DNA from: JABMOV01 sp964654545
Lineage (GTDB): Bacteria > Fidelibacterota > Marinisomatia > Marinisomatales > JABMOV01
NCBI GenBank assembly: GCA_964654545.1
Contig: CAZZIU010000009.1
Location: 1-64,000 of the forward strand
Length of the DNA: 64,000 bases
Direction: 5' to 3'
The notes under the pieces: model-generated
What the model was told of the DNA's origin: nothing
What the model saw: only the letters and a program-made list of their open reading frames with translations
The model's database searches: none
Position numbers and translations under genes: made by a program
In this document: positions 37,273 to 46,059 of the stretch, one piece after another
Layout of the letters: each line of letters opens with the position of its first letter
How positions within the stretch are numbered: position 1 is the first letter of the stretch

Positions 37273-38179
37273 TATCGAATCCATAGGTATAGCGTTAGGA
37301 GGAGGCGGAGCCCGTGGTGCCGCCCACATTGGCGTTTTCCAGGGATTACACGCAATAGGTGTAATCCCTGATTATATTGCCGGAACCTCCGCCGGAGCTA
37401 TCATTGGTGCCATGTATTCGGCAACCAAAGACCCCAATTGGGTTGAAAACAGGTTTAGGGAATTATTATCCAGTGAAGTGTTTGCCCAACTGGGGACAGA
37501 TCGGATGATACCCGATCGTGATCCCAATTCCGCAGTCGGACAGGTCGCCAAGTTTATTCAAGATCAGATGGTTATTATACTGGCTATGAATAGCAAAAGC
37601 ATTATTCGAAGGGAAAAGGTAGAGGCTGCAATGCGCTATCTCATACCCATTGAATCGTTTGATGAATTGCAAATACCAATGACAGTTGTGGCTACAGACT
37701 TCCATTCAGGGCTTCCAGTAGAGTTCACAGAAGGTGACCTGATTGAAGCTATCGTAAATAGCTCATCCATTCCAGGATTTGTCGCCCCGAAGACAGAAAA
37801 CAGCAAATTACTCCTGGATGGTGGAACCAGTACACCCATCCCTGTGTTACATGTGAAAGAAAAAGTAGATTTCACTATTGCGGTAGACATTTCACGTGGT
37901 AAACCGGAGTCATTGAAGAAGATAAATATCCTGGAATTAATGACACGTTCGGAACGCATTACTTCGCAGCAGCTATCCAATCAACTGATAACGCACGCGG
38001 ACTACATCATTCGTCCCGAAGTCCAAGGGTTGCATTGGTCCCAGTTTGAGAGATTTAATGAATTGTATGAAGCCGGGATACATGCAATGGAATTTCAGAA
38101 AGATGAGCTTTTAAGCATTCTTGAAGATAGACTATCATGGAAACATCGATTAAAACAATGGTTTGGGAGTCACAAATAA
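37256..38179 (+). CDS. Patatin-like phospholipase (RssA-like)
   Basis: A 307-residue serine lipase-like protein. The oxyanion-hole GGGGARGAAHIGV, nucleophile elbow GTSAGA (GXSXG) and catalytic Asp in DGGTSTPIPV are complete. No signal peptide is evident, so it is probably cytoplasmic or peripheral. The start is TTG at 37256, inside the cyclophilin gene; no better start is available before the glycine motif. Its substrate is presumably a membrane phospholipid. Confidence 0.88.
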   Translation: MKDLNNIESIGIALGGGGARGAAHIGVFQGLHAIGVIPDYIAGTSAGAIIGAMYSATKDPNWVENRFRELLSSEVFAQLGTDRMIPDRDPNSAVGQVAKFIQDQMVIILAMNSKSIIRREKVEAAMRYLIPIESFDELQIPMTVVATDFHSGLPVEFTEGDLIEAIVNSSSIPGFVAPKTENSKLLLDGGTSTPIPVLHVKEKVDFTIAVDISRGKPESLKKINILELMTRSERITSQQLSNQLITHADYIIRPEVQGLHWSQFERFNELYEAGIHAMEFQKDELLSILEDRLSWKHRLKQWFGSHK

Positions 38180-38219
38180 ACACTGTTACCTTTTAGGCTA
38201 TTAAGCGTCAAAACGATTT

Positions 38220-40100
38220 ATGATTAAAGACAAAATATCCAAAATTTTCCTCATTCTTTTCCCTGCACTGTTGCTGGGGCAATTTGAAAACCCGGTTTCT
38301 GTAACGACTTCCCTGGATCATATTCCTCGAGCCGGTGAGGTGGTGAAGGTTACAATAAACGCATCCATGGATGAAGAGTGGCATATCTATGCGATTCACG
38401 ACTCAGTGGATGGCCCATTGCCTACGCGTATTTCGATTACGGGTGATGATATTGCTGAAGTGGGAGAGATTCTGGAGCCAGAACCCCACTCATCGTTTGA
38501 CGATGGGTTTGGTAAGGTAACCTATTATCATACTGGTTCAACGTCTTTTACAGTTCCGGTTAAGCTCAAACCATCCATCACCAGTGACGAAACAACGCTC
38601 AAGGTTTTCTTTTTCTATCAGGTGTGTAATAATGCACTTTGTTATCCTCCCAAAGAAATTGAATTACCCATAAAAACGATAGTAGAAAAAGGTGAGCCTA
38701 GAGAAGAATATTTAGCCTTTACAGCTGCAAATAAATCCTATACCGGTGATACCCAATTGGATGCAGCAATAAAAGCGGGAATTTTCCCATTCATTCTACT
38801 ATCCCTCACGATGGGGTTTCTTGCTTTACTTACACCATGCGTGTTCCCAATGATACCGATCACCGTCTCGTTTTTTACCCATCAGGGAGAGCAGAGCGGA
38901 ACCAATCCATTAAAACAGGCCATTGTGTACACACTGGGGATCATTGCGACATTCAGCATTTTGGGACTTCTGCTTGCAGGATTTCTGGGGGCTTCCGGTG
39001 CCAATCAGCTGGCAGCAAATCCCTGGGTGAATATATTTATTGGTGCCTTGTTCGTGTTTTTTGCGCTTTCATTGTTTGGTATGTACGAAATTCAGGTTCC
39101 GCAAAAGTTACGGCAGTATACGCTGAATAAAGAGTCATCAGGTGGCTATGTAGGCGTCCTTTTCATGGCCTTAACATTTACGCTTACTTCTTTTACCTGT
39201 ACCGTTCAGTTTGTAGGATTGTTGTTGGTCGCGGCTGCAAATGGGCAATGGTTTTGGCCCGTTTTGGGGATGGTCGTTTTCAGTTCTGCTTTTGCATTAC
39301 CTTTCTTTTTCCTGGCACTTTTCCCTCAATATTTAGCGCGCTTGCCAAAATCCGGTGGGTGGTTAAACTCAGTTAAAGTGGTCATGGGTTTTCTTGAATT
39401 GGCAGCAGCATTCAAATTTTTCAGTAATACGGACTTAGTATGGGGCTGGAATATATTTACCAACTCATCTGTTTTGGCAGCCTGGACTATCATAATGTTA
39501 TTCACCGGTATTTATTTACTAGGAAAATTGCGTCTTCCACATGATTCACCATCTGATGTGGTAGGTGTGCCGCGTATGCTGCTGAGTTTATTTTTTATCA
39601 CATTCTCATTGTACCTGGGCTCTGGTTTGTTCGGTCAACCTATCCATGGTTTAATTTCATCATATCTTCCACCGAAATTGACCAAAACATCAATGGACAC
39701 TAACGGGGGATCTGTAATTGTCAAGAATGTTGAAGCCCACTACTGGTATAATAATCTGGATGATGCATTCGTTGCCGCGAACACAGAGGGCAAAAATATA
39801 TTTGTAGATTTTACCGGCTACACGTGTACTAATTGTCGATGGATGGAAACCAACGTATTTACAAAGGCAGAGGTAGCGTCCAGATTTGACCAGTTTATTC
39901 TGGTGCAATTGTACACGGATGGAGGGGATAACTATCGTGAAAAACAACAGTATGAGATTGATAGATTTGGGACTGCTGCGTTACCATATTATGTGATTTT
40001 ATCCCCAGAGGATGATGTCATTGCTGAATTTCCAGGATTGACAAGGGATTTAAAGAAATTTATCCGGTTTTTAGACATAGGATTGAAAGGACAATCATGA
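38220..40100 (+). CDS. dsbD: Thiol:disulfide interchange protein DsbD
   Basis: A 626-residue protein with all three DsbD parts. It has a signal peptide, a periplasmic N-terminal domain with VCNNALC, an eight-helix membrane region with redox Cys in LLTPCVFPMIP and TSFTCTVQF, and a C-terminal thioredoxin domain with GYTCTNCRWME. It carries electrons from cytoplasmic thioredoxin to the periplasm. Its stop overlaps the TlpA-like gene by four bases. Such a pair commonly keeps apocytochrome cysteines reduced, which fits the heavy cytochrome c load encoded in this window. Confidence 0.94.
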   Translation: MIKDKISKIFLILFPALLLGQFENPVSVTTSLDHIPRAGEVVKVTINASMDEEWHIYAIHDSVDGPLPTRISITGDDIAEVGEILEPEPHSSFDDGFGKVTYYHTGSTSFTVPVKLKPSITSDETTLKVFFFYQVCNNALCYPPKEIELPIKTIVEKGEPREEYLAFTAANKSYTGDTQLDAAIKAGIFPFILLSLTMGFLALLTPCVFPMIPITVSFFTHQGEQSGTNPLKQAIVYTLGIIATFSILGLLLAGFLGASGANQLAANPWVNIFIGALFVFFALSLFGMYEIQVPQKLRQYTLNKESSGGYVGVLFMALTFTLTSFTCTVQFVGLLLVAAANGQWFWPVLGMVVFSSAFALPFFFLALFPQYLARLPKSGGWLNSVKVVMGFLELAAAFKFFSNTDLVWGWNIFTNSSVLAAWTIIMLFTGIYLLGKLRLPHDSPSDVVGVPRMLLSLFFITFSLYLGSGLFGQPIHGLISSYLPPKLTKTSMDTNGGSVIVKNVEAHYWYNNLDDAFVAANTEGKNIFVDFTGYTCTNCRWMETNVFTKAEVASRFDQFILVQLYTDGGDNYREKQQYEIDRFGTAALPYYVILSPEDDVIAEFPGLTRDLKKFIRFLDIGLKGQS

Positions 40101-40672
40101 AAAAATCATTAATTGGCATAGTGTTTTTGGCAATTTTTATGGGATTCGCTTGTGAGGTAAAAGGAGAATCAAACACGTCAGAAAATGCCGTTCCGCAGAA
40201 GACTGAGGCAAAAAAGCAGGTCGATGATAACAGTATAAAAGCTCCGGATTTTACCTTGGCCGATTTAAACGGAAACTGGGTTTCGTTAGCTGACATGAAA
40301 GGAAAAGTTGTTCTTCTTAATTTCTGGGGTACATGGTGTCCACCCTGCCGTCGTGAAATTCCTGATTTCATAAAATTGTATGAAAAGCACAAGGAATCCG
40401 GATTGGAAATAGTAGGTGTAACATTACGATCGGGAACTCCTGAACAAATACAAAAATTCGTGGACGATTGGGCGATGAATTACACTATTTTGACAGATAT
40501 ACAAGGATATGAAACCCAGATGGTGACCCAACGGTATGGACAGGCCATAGGAGAGCCCATAACCGGTGTTCCAACAACTTTCATTATTAATCGAGATGGG
40601 AACATCGTAAAAACCTACGTTGGACCACGGACAGAGGAGATGTTTTTCAGGGATCTTAAACCGTACTTATAA
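40097..40672 (+). CDS. TlpA/ResA-like periplasmic thioredoxin, predicted lipoprotein
   Basis: A 191-residue protein with a lipobox-like FMGFAC near residue 17 and a TlpA-type domain (APDFTLADLNGNWVSL, then NFWGTWCPPCRREIP). WCPPC is the active site. GVPTTFIINRDG supplies the cis-proline loop. It probably receives electrons from DsbD, whose gene it overlaps, and reduces disulfides in apocytochromes or other envelope proteins. Confidence 0.92.
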   Translation: MKKSLIGIVFLAIFMGFACEVKGESNTSENAVPQKTEAKKQVDDNSIKAPDFTLADLNGNWVSLADMKGKVVLLNFWGTWCPPCRREIPDFIKLYEKHKESGLEIVGVTLRSGTPEQIQKFVDDWAMNYTILTDIQGYETQMVTQRYGQAIGEPITGVPTTFIINRDGNIVKTYVGPRTEEMFFRDLKPYL

Positions 40673-40694
40673 ACATATATGTTCGTACTAATGG

Positions 40695-43631
40695 ATGAGT
40701 AAATCACCCAATAATATTTATCAAAGCCTAAAGCGAGGATTACTCATTCTCGCTTTAGTGTTTTTTGCTCATGCTGGGGATTACTGGCAACAGAGCTTGC
40801 ATTATACTATGGAAATTTCCCTTATACCTGAAGATACGCTTGTCACAGGAAAGTCTGTTATTACCTATATTAATAATAGTCCGGATACGCTCACAAAGAT
40901 GTATCTCAATATTTATCCAAATGCATTTCAAATTGGTTCCGTAAAGCATCAGGAATTTTTAAGGAAATATGGCGCTCTTGGTCGTGCAATTGGATTTACA
41001 AAAGGACTTGAGAAATACCTACATCGATTTACGATAGTGAAATTTGAAATTGTAATGGATGATGGTCAATCAACAAACAAATATAATCTGGATGATACTA
41101 TTCTTGAATCAAACCTTCCCCACGGATTACCAAATGGGGATTCATTAAAAATTATTGTCCATTGGAGGCATAAGAATGGTGAGATGTTTGAACGCGCAGG
41201 CCGTATAGAAAATCAGTACAATATGGCACAATGGTATCCAAAACCCGTGGTCTTTGATCAGGAGGGGTGGCAAGTGAATCCGTTTCACGCTGAAGGAGAG
41301 TTTTATGGGGAGTTTGGTTCGTTTCGGGTCGCTTTTGATTTACCGGAACAATACGCTATTGGTGCCACTGGTGTAGTGATCGAAGGAGATCCTGGCTGGA
41401 AGGATATTCAATACGACACGTCCATGGTATTTTCTGATTGGATAACAAGCATTGACAATAAAAAAGAAGATGGGGATTATTTAAAACGTAGGCATGTTGT
41501 GTTTGAGGCAAACAATGTTCATGATTTTGCCTGGGTAGCATCGAATAATTTTGTGTATGAATCTGTCCAACATGCCGGTGTAGATATCCATGTGTTGTAC
41601 GATAAATCAAACGGTAATGCTTGGTCAAAGGAGGTAACCAAACGAACCGTGCGCGCCCTGGATTGGTTAAACCAGTTTGGCTCGTACCCTTATCCACAAA
41701 TTACAGTGGTTGATCGCTTGCGAAGCGGAGGAATGGAATATCCCATGCTTATTATGAATGGGAGTGACCGTGAAAGCCTTATCGTCCATGAATTTGGACA
41801 TGTATGGTTTTATGGTATTCTTGCAAACAATGAAATCGATGCAGCCTGGTTGGATGAAGGATTCACCAGCTTTCAAACAAATTGGTACATGGAATCTCAT
41901 TATCCACCATATGGGATGGACCATCAAAACACATCTGATAAAAAAGTTGGTGACTCTTTGCTGAGATTCACATCTCTTGGCCATAGAAACCAGTGGAGAG
42001 CAATTCGATTTCAAACCAGTGGTCACGATGAGCCGGTTCAAAAGAGATCATACCAATACAATTCTGGTTCTGCTTATCGAACAAATGTATATACAAAAGG
42101 AAGCCGTTTGCTTGATGAATTGCGCTATCTTATGGGCGACTCGCTTTTTCTCTTGGGTATGAATGCATACTTTAATGAATGGCATTTAAAACATGTGAAT
42201 GATGAACGTTTCATTACGGTGATGGAGAAGACATATGGTGATGAGCTGGATTGGTTTTTTGACCCATGGCTTTACGATACGCAATTGTTGGATTACAGTG
42301 TCAAGGTGGTGGAAAAGACCAGAATAAACGATGATACATGGAAAGTCACGGCCGACATTGAGCGTCTGGGTGAACGGTATTACCCAATGGAAATTGGATA
42401 TCGGGATAAAGAAGGGAATTTCGTAACAAAAAAACTTTCTGTGAATCCTTGGGGTTTTTCGTGGACAATAACAGATACACTCAATTTTGAACCCGTCGAC
42501 ATAGTTGTTGATCCTTACTCCAAGACCAATGACATTGATTTCAGAAACAATTATGGTAAAAAAATGCCCACAGATTGGTCATTGCGCTGGGCGGAGATGC
42601 GGTATAACCCGCGAAATAAATACGTTGGGTCCTGGTTTCCCCTTTTGTATTACCATCCAATAGATGGTTGGATGCCAGGGCTTTCCTTGAATCGAATCTA
42701 TGAATGGGAAGAGACACAGGTTCGTCTTTCCTATGCCACAGATTCGAAAAAACTATTCTGGTTCTTTTCTACGGAGAGAGAATATCCGGTTCATTTTCAT
42801 CATACCACTTTTTCTCTCACCGCCTATGACTACGGAGGAGTATCAGACTATAATTTTTATACGCTCATACCTGGTCAGGCAGACTATGGTAAACCCAAAC
42901 CATATGGCGGATTTGGATTTCGGTTTTCTCAAATAAAAGACACCTTGCGTGCACCATTATTTGATAAGGGAGATCTAACCAGATTTGCTGGGTTCTATGG
43001 CATACAATTAAACCAAATAAGCTTTCTATCCCGTTTGGAAATTTCGCCGTTGGGTTGGTCTGATTGGGGATACAGTAAACTTTACATGCGCATTGAACAA
43101 ACCACCAGGTCAGGAAGGTTTTCCATACTATATCGCTATTTTGCTGGGAAATATTGGTCAACAGAAAATTTACCCAAGCAGGAGCAGTTTTGGGTTTCGG
43201 GTGCCCATCCATTCGATAGATATGAGAAAAGTTTTTTGCGGCATCCTGAAAGTTTTTATGGTACAGAAGATTTTGGTCGGAGTTATCATCTTGCAGGAGA
43301 TGGCAACATTCGTGGTTTCACTGGTAATTCAATTCCGCCAATGAATGCAATATTGACCGGAAATATCCAGGTTGGTTATGATTTTTCATTACCTGTCGTT
43401 CAATGTACAATTACATCATTTAATGATTTTGGAATGGTTTGGGATCAGAATGGACATTATTCAGGTGATATAATTGCCGCCGGCGGGTTTGGATTAGAAC
43501 TAAAGAAGCAAATAGTACACAAGTCATTTTACCTAAGAATTGACAAACCGCTGTGGTACATTTGGAACGGTTCCGATAGAATTTCCGTTCAATTAAATGA
43601 CCTTATTTTCAGTTTTGAGAGGGGATTATGA
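40695..43631 (+). CDS. M1-family zinc metallopeptidase with a large C-terminal region
   Basis: A 978-residue protein with a signal peptide. The aminopeptidase N-like half holds HEFGH at residues 365-369, and after 18 residues the third zinc ligand E388 in LDEGF. The GXMEN-like substrate motif is SGGMEYP. The last 350 residues are aromatic-rich alternating strands that look like an outer-membrane beta-barrel or large beta domain. M1 enzymes with such an extension are known in the FCB group. The stop overlaps the propeller lipoprotein by four bases. Confidence 0.88.
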   Translation: MSKSPNNIYQSLKRGLLILALVFFAHAGDYWQQSLHYTMEISLIPEDTLVTGKSVITYINNSPDTLTKMYLNIYPNAFQIGSVKHQEFLRKYGALGRAIGFTKGLEKYLHRFTIVKFEIVMDDGQSTNKYNLDDTILESNLPHGLPNGDSLKIIVHWRHKNGEMFERAGRIENQYNMAQWYPKPVVFDQEGWQVNPFHAEGEFYGEFGSFRVAFDLPEQYAIGATGVVIEGDPGWKDIQYDTSMVFSDWITSIDNKKEDGDYLKRRHVVFEANNVHDFAWVASNNFVYESVQHAGVDIHVLYDKSNGNAWSKEVTKRTVRALDWLNQFGSYPYPQITVVDRLRSGGMEYPMLIMNGSDRESLIVHEFGHVWFYGILANNEIDAAWLDEGFTSFQTNWYMESHYPPYGMDHQNTSDKKVGDSLLRFTSLGHRNQWRAIRFQTSGHDEPVQKRSYQYNSGSAYRTNVYTKGSRLLDELRYLMGDSLFLLGMNAYFNEWHLKHVNDERFITVMEKTYGDELDWFFDPWLYDTQLLDYSVKVVEKTRINDDTWKVTADIERLGERYYPMEIGYRDKEGNFVTKKLSVNPWGFSWTITDTLNFEPVDIVVDPYSKTNDIDFRNNYGKKMPTDWSLRWAEMRYNPRNKYVGSWFPLLYYHPIDGWMPGLSLNRIYEWEETQVRLSYATDSKKLFWFFSTEREYPVHFHHTTFSLTAYDYGGVSDYNFYTLIPGQADYGKPKPYGGFGFRFSQIKDTLRAPLFDKGDLTRFAGFYGIQLNQISFLSRLEISPLGWSDWGYSKLYMRIEQTTRSGRFSILYRYFAGKYWSTENLPKQEQFWVSGAHPFDRYEKSFLRHPESFYGTEDFGRSYHLAGDGNIRGFTGNSIPPMNAILTGNIQVGYDFSLPVVQCTITSFNDFGMVWDQNGHYSGDIIAAGGFGLELKKQIVHKSFYLRIDKPLWYIWNGSDRISVQLNDLIFSFERGL

Positions 43632-44683
43632 ATAAAATCATTCTGGTAGTGCTCTTACTGGTACTGGGGTGCGATGATAGAGCTCCTCAAGTGGGCTCAA
43701 AAATTTATGTCACACTACAAAGCGTGGATAAAGTTGCCGTAATTGATTTAAGCGAACAGGAAATAATTAAAACCATTTCAGTGGATTATTTTCCTACAAG
43801 CGATATGCCCCATTTCGTGGTTGTAGATGATATTAATGGATATTGGTATTGTTCATTAATTTCTTCAGGGTATGTAATAAAATTCGATTTGGAAACGGAC
43901 GAAATGGTCGATTCGGTATTTATAGGAAACCAACCTGCCTTAATGGCAATCGACAAAAATACACAACGTCTTTATATCTCCAGGTTTATGCCAATGCCGG
44001 GAATGATGGCAACCAATTCAAGTGAAGTACATAAGGTTGATGCACGAACTATGACTGTTTTAAGTACTGTAAATGTTGGAGCATCATCTCCGCACGGAAT
44101 TGCGCTATCTTCTGATGGACAAACACTGTGGATTGTATCTAATCAGGCTTCACATTTGTTTAAAATTGAGACCTCGGAATTTGGTAATTCAAACTACCAA
44201 CCACCAAATTATCGATTAGGTAGCGATGTACCGTTTGATTTCACGATTAATGATGGTATTTATGCACCCCTCGAGATTGAACTATCTCCTGATGAAAGTA
44301 AGGTCTATATTAGTTGCTCTAATGCAAATGAAGTGCTGGAATTTGATGCAGATTCGGGTAGTCTTCTTCGTTCATTTGAAGTCGGAATGACGCCTTGGCA
44401 TCTGCATTTTAATGAAGATGGGTCAGTTTTGTTTGTAGCAAACAGGATGGGAAACTCCATAAGTAAAATCAATATGGAAGATGGGATAGTAACCACCAAT
44501 AACCCAGGTGAGTACACTATTATGCATGGTTGTGTCATGGATATCGAGAATAATCAGGTTCTTGTTTCTTCATCTGGGGATGATGCCCTTTTATTTTTAA
44601 ATCCGGATAATTTGTCGCTATTAAAATCGATAAAATTTGAATCCGATGCACTACCAACGGGAATAGCAATTGCGTATGAATAA
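43628..44683 (+). CDS. YncE-like seven-bladed beta-propeller lipoprotein
   Basis: A 351-residue protein with lipobox VLGC (Cys near residue 15), followed by an acidic DDRAPQ. The rest consists of repeated propeller blades of the YncE type (VAVIDLSEQEIIKTI, PHGIALSSDGQTLW, PLEIELSPDESKVYISC, PWHLHFNEDGSVLFVANR). Such proteins are found as partners of heme or copper proteins, but no metal site is certain here. It overlaps both the M1 peptidase and the pentaheme lipoprotein genes. Confidence 0.85.
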   Translation: MNKIILVVLLLVLGCDDRAPQVGSKIYVTLQSVDKVAVIDLSEQEIIKTISVDYFPTSDMPHFVVVDDINGYWYCSLISSGYVIKFDLETDEMVDSVFIGNQPALMAIDKNTQRLYISRFMPMPGMMATNSSEVHKVDARTMTVLSTVNVGASSPHGIALSSDGQTLWIVSNQASHLFKIETSEFGNSNYQPPNYRLGSDVPFDFTINDGIYAPLEIELSPDESKVYISCSNANEVLEFDADSGSLLRSFEVGMTPWHLHFNEDGSVLFVANRMGNSISKINMEDGIVTTNNPGEYTIMHGCVMDIENNQVLVSSSGDDALLFLNPDNLSLLKSIKFESDALPTGIAIAYE

Positions 44684-46058
44684 TAGATTATTGTTACTTT
44701 TATTGTTAGCCTTCGCTTGTGATGATAGAGGCCAGCAGGAAATAACTGTGGAATATCCTGTACAAGATACCTTTACGGTAGATGATTTTTCATCTGCTGA
44801 AGCTTGTAAAACATGTCACCCAAATTATTTCACTGAATGGACAGCTTCGATGCATTCCTATTCCGTGGCAGATCCTGTTTGGATGGTATCACAACAAGGA
44901 CGGCAAGAATATCACAATGCGAATGGAGTGGATATTGGGCCATTATGTATTCAATGTCATAGTCCAGTATCTTATTTAACAGATGTTTTAACTGATTATT
45001 CCAATATCACCAACGAAGTTTTAGACGGTTTACCCGCCGTCGTTAGAGAAGGTCTTACGTGTGATATTTGCCATTTTGTGTCCCAAATACCTGATCCCAG
45101 CAATGTACTGGTAAATGAACATCAATTTGGTGTTGTTGATTACCGATTATATACCAAAGGGCCACGCTATGGTTTAATAACAAATCCAGTTGAGAATGAA
45201 TTCCATACATCAGAATATAATCCGATATACGATAAATCTGAGTATTGTCAAAACTGTCATAATCTATCTGTAAATGGACTCCCCGCCGAAGTCAATCAAT
45301 TCGAATGGGAGGGCACTGCTTTTCAAGCAATGGGCATTGAATGTCAAACTTGTCACATGCCAACTTACACAGGTCAAGCTGCAGAAAATGGACCAATCCG
45401 CGACGACTTACACAGACATTATTTTCCGGGAGCAGATGAAGCATTAATACCTGCCTTATTTTCGGAAGAACACCGAATAGAATTAGAAAATCTCCTGTAT
45501 CAGTCTGCTGATATTAATTTTTCAGTATCACTTCCAGATACCATCGCAGCTGATACCACTTCCAATATCCCAGTTTCAATAATAGTGACAAATTACTCGG
45601 GGCATAGATTTCCTACCGGAGTAACCTTTGTCCGTCAATTGTGGTTGGAAACGGTTTTTATTTACGATTCGGATACCTTATTTGAAAGTGGGTTGCTAGA
45701 TGAAAATGACGACATAAGTGATTTTTATGTTGATTCAGATAAATCTATTGATCCACAGTTAAAATTATTTAATACTGTACTTTATAACGAGGTTGGAGAC
45801 TCTGGATTGTACAATGTATCGGTTGAACAAGTTACCTCCATGAGTGATTATACCTTGCCAACCAACGGTTCAAAAATTGTGTCATATTCCATTCCTCTCT
45901 CATTCCAGGGAAACGGTACAGCTGTCATAAAATCACGTTTAAGGTTTAGGGCATTCCCACCATTTTTATTACGCCACATTGGCTTGCAGGAATTAGAAGA
46001 GCAACTTCACATATTTGATCTTGATTCGATCAGCGACTACACTTATTTAATACAATAA
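44676..46058 (+). CDS. Pentaheme cytochrome c lipoprotein (cytochrome c554-like)
   Basis: A 460-residue lipoprotein (lipobox LAFAC, then DDRGQQ) with five CXXCH sites: CKTCH, CIQCH, CDICH, CQNCH and CQTCH. The first is followed by YFTEWTASMHS, the pattern of the cytochrome c554/c' group. The last 190 residues are heme-free and beta-rich (GHRFPTGVTFVRQLWLE). The ATG at 44676 is preferred over an upstream TTG; it overlaps the propeller gene by eight bases. The matching CDDR starts of the two lipoproteins suggest the same sorting signal. It could be a surface or periplasmic electron carrier or reductase. Confidence 0.87.
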   Translation: MNNRLLLLLLLAFACDDRGQQEITVEYPVQDTFTVDDFSSAEACKTCHPNYFTEWTASMHSYSVADPVWMVSQQGRQEYHNANGVDIGPLCIQCHSPVSYLTDVLTDYSNITNEVLDGLPAVVREGLTCDICHFVSQIPDPSNVLVNEHQFGVVDYRLYTKGPRYGLITNPVENEFHTSEYNPIYDKSEYCQNCHNLSVNGLPAEVNQFEWEGTAFQAMGIECQTCHMPTYTGQAAENGPIRDDLHRHYFPGADEALIPALFSEEHRIELENLLYQSADINFSVSLPDTIAADTTSNIPVSIIVTNYSGHRFPTGVTFVRQLWLETVFIYDSDTLFESGLLDENDDISDFYVDSDKSIDPQLKLFNTVLYNEVGDSGLYNVSVEQVTSMSDYTLPTNGSKIVSYSIPLSFQGNGTAVIKSRLRFRAFPPFLLRHIGLQELEEQLHIFDLDSISDYTYLIQ

Positions 46059-46059
46059 A

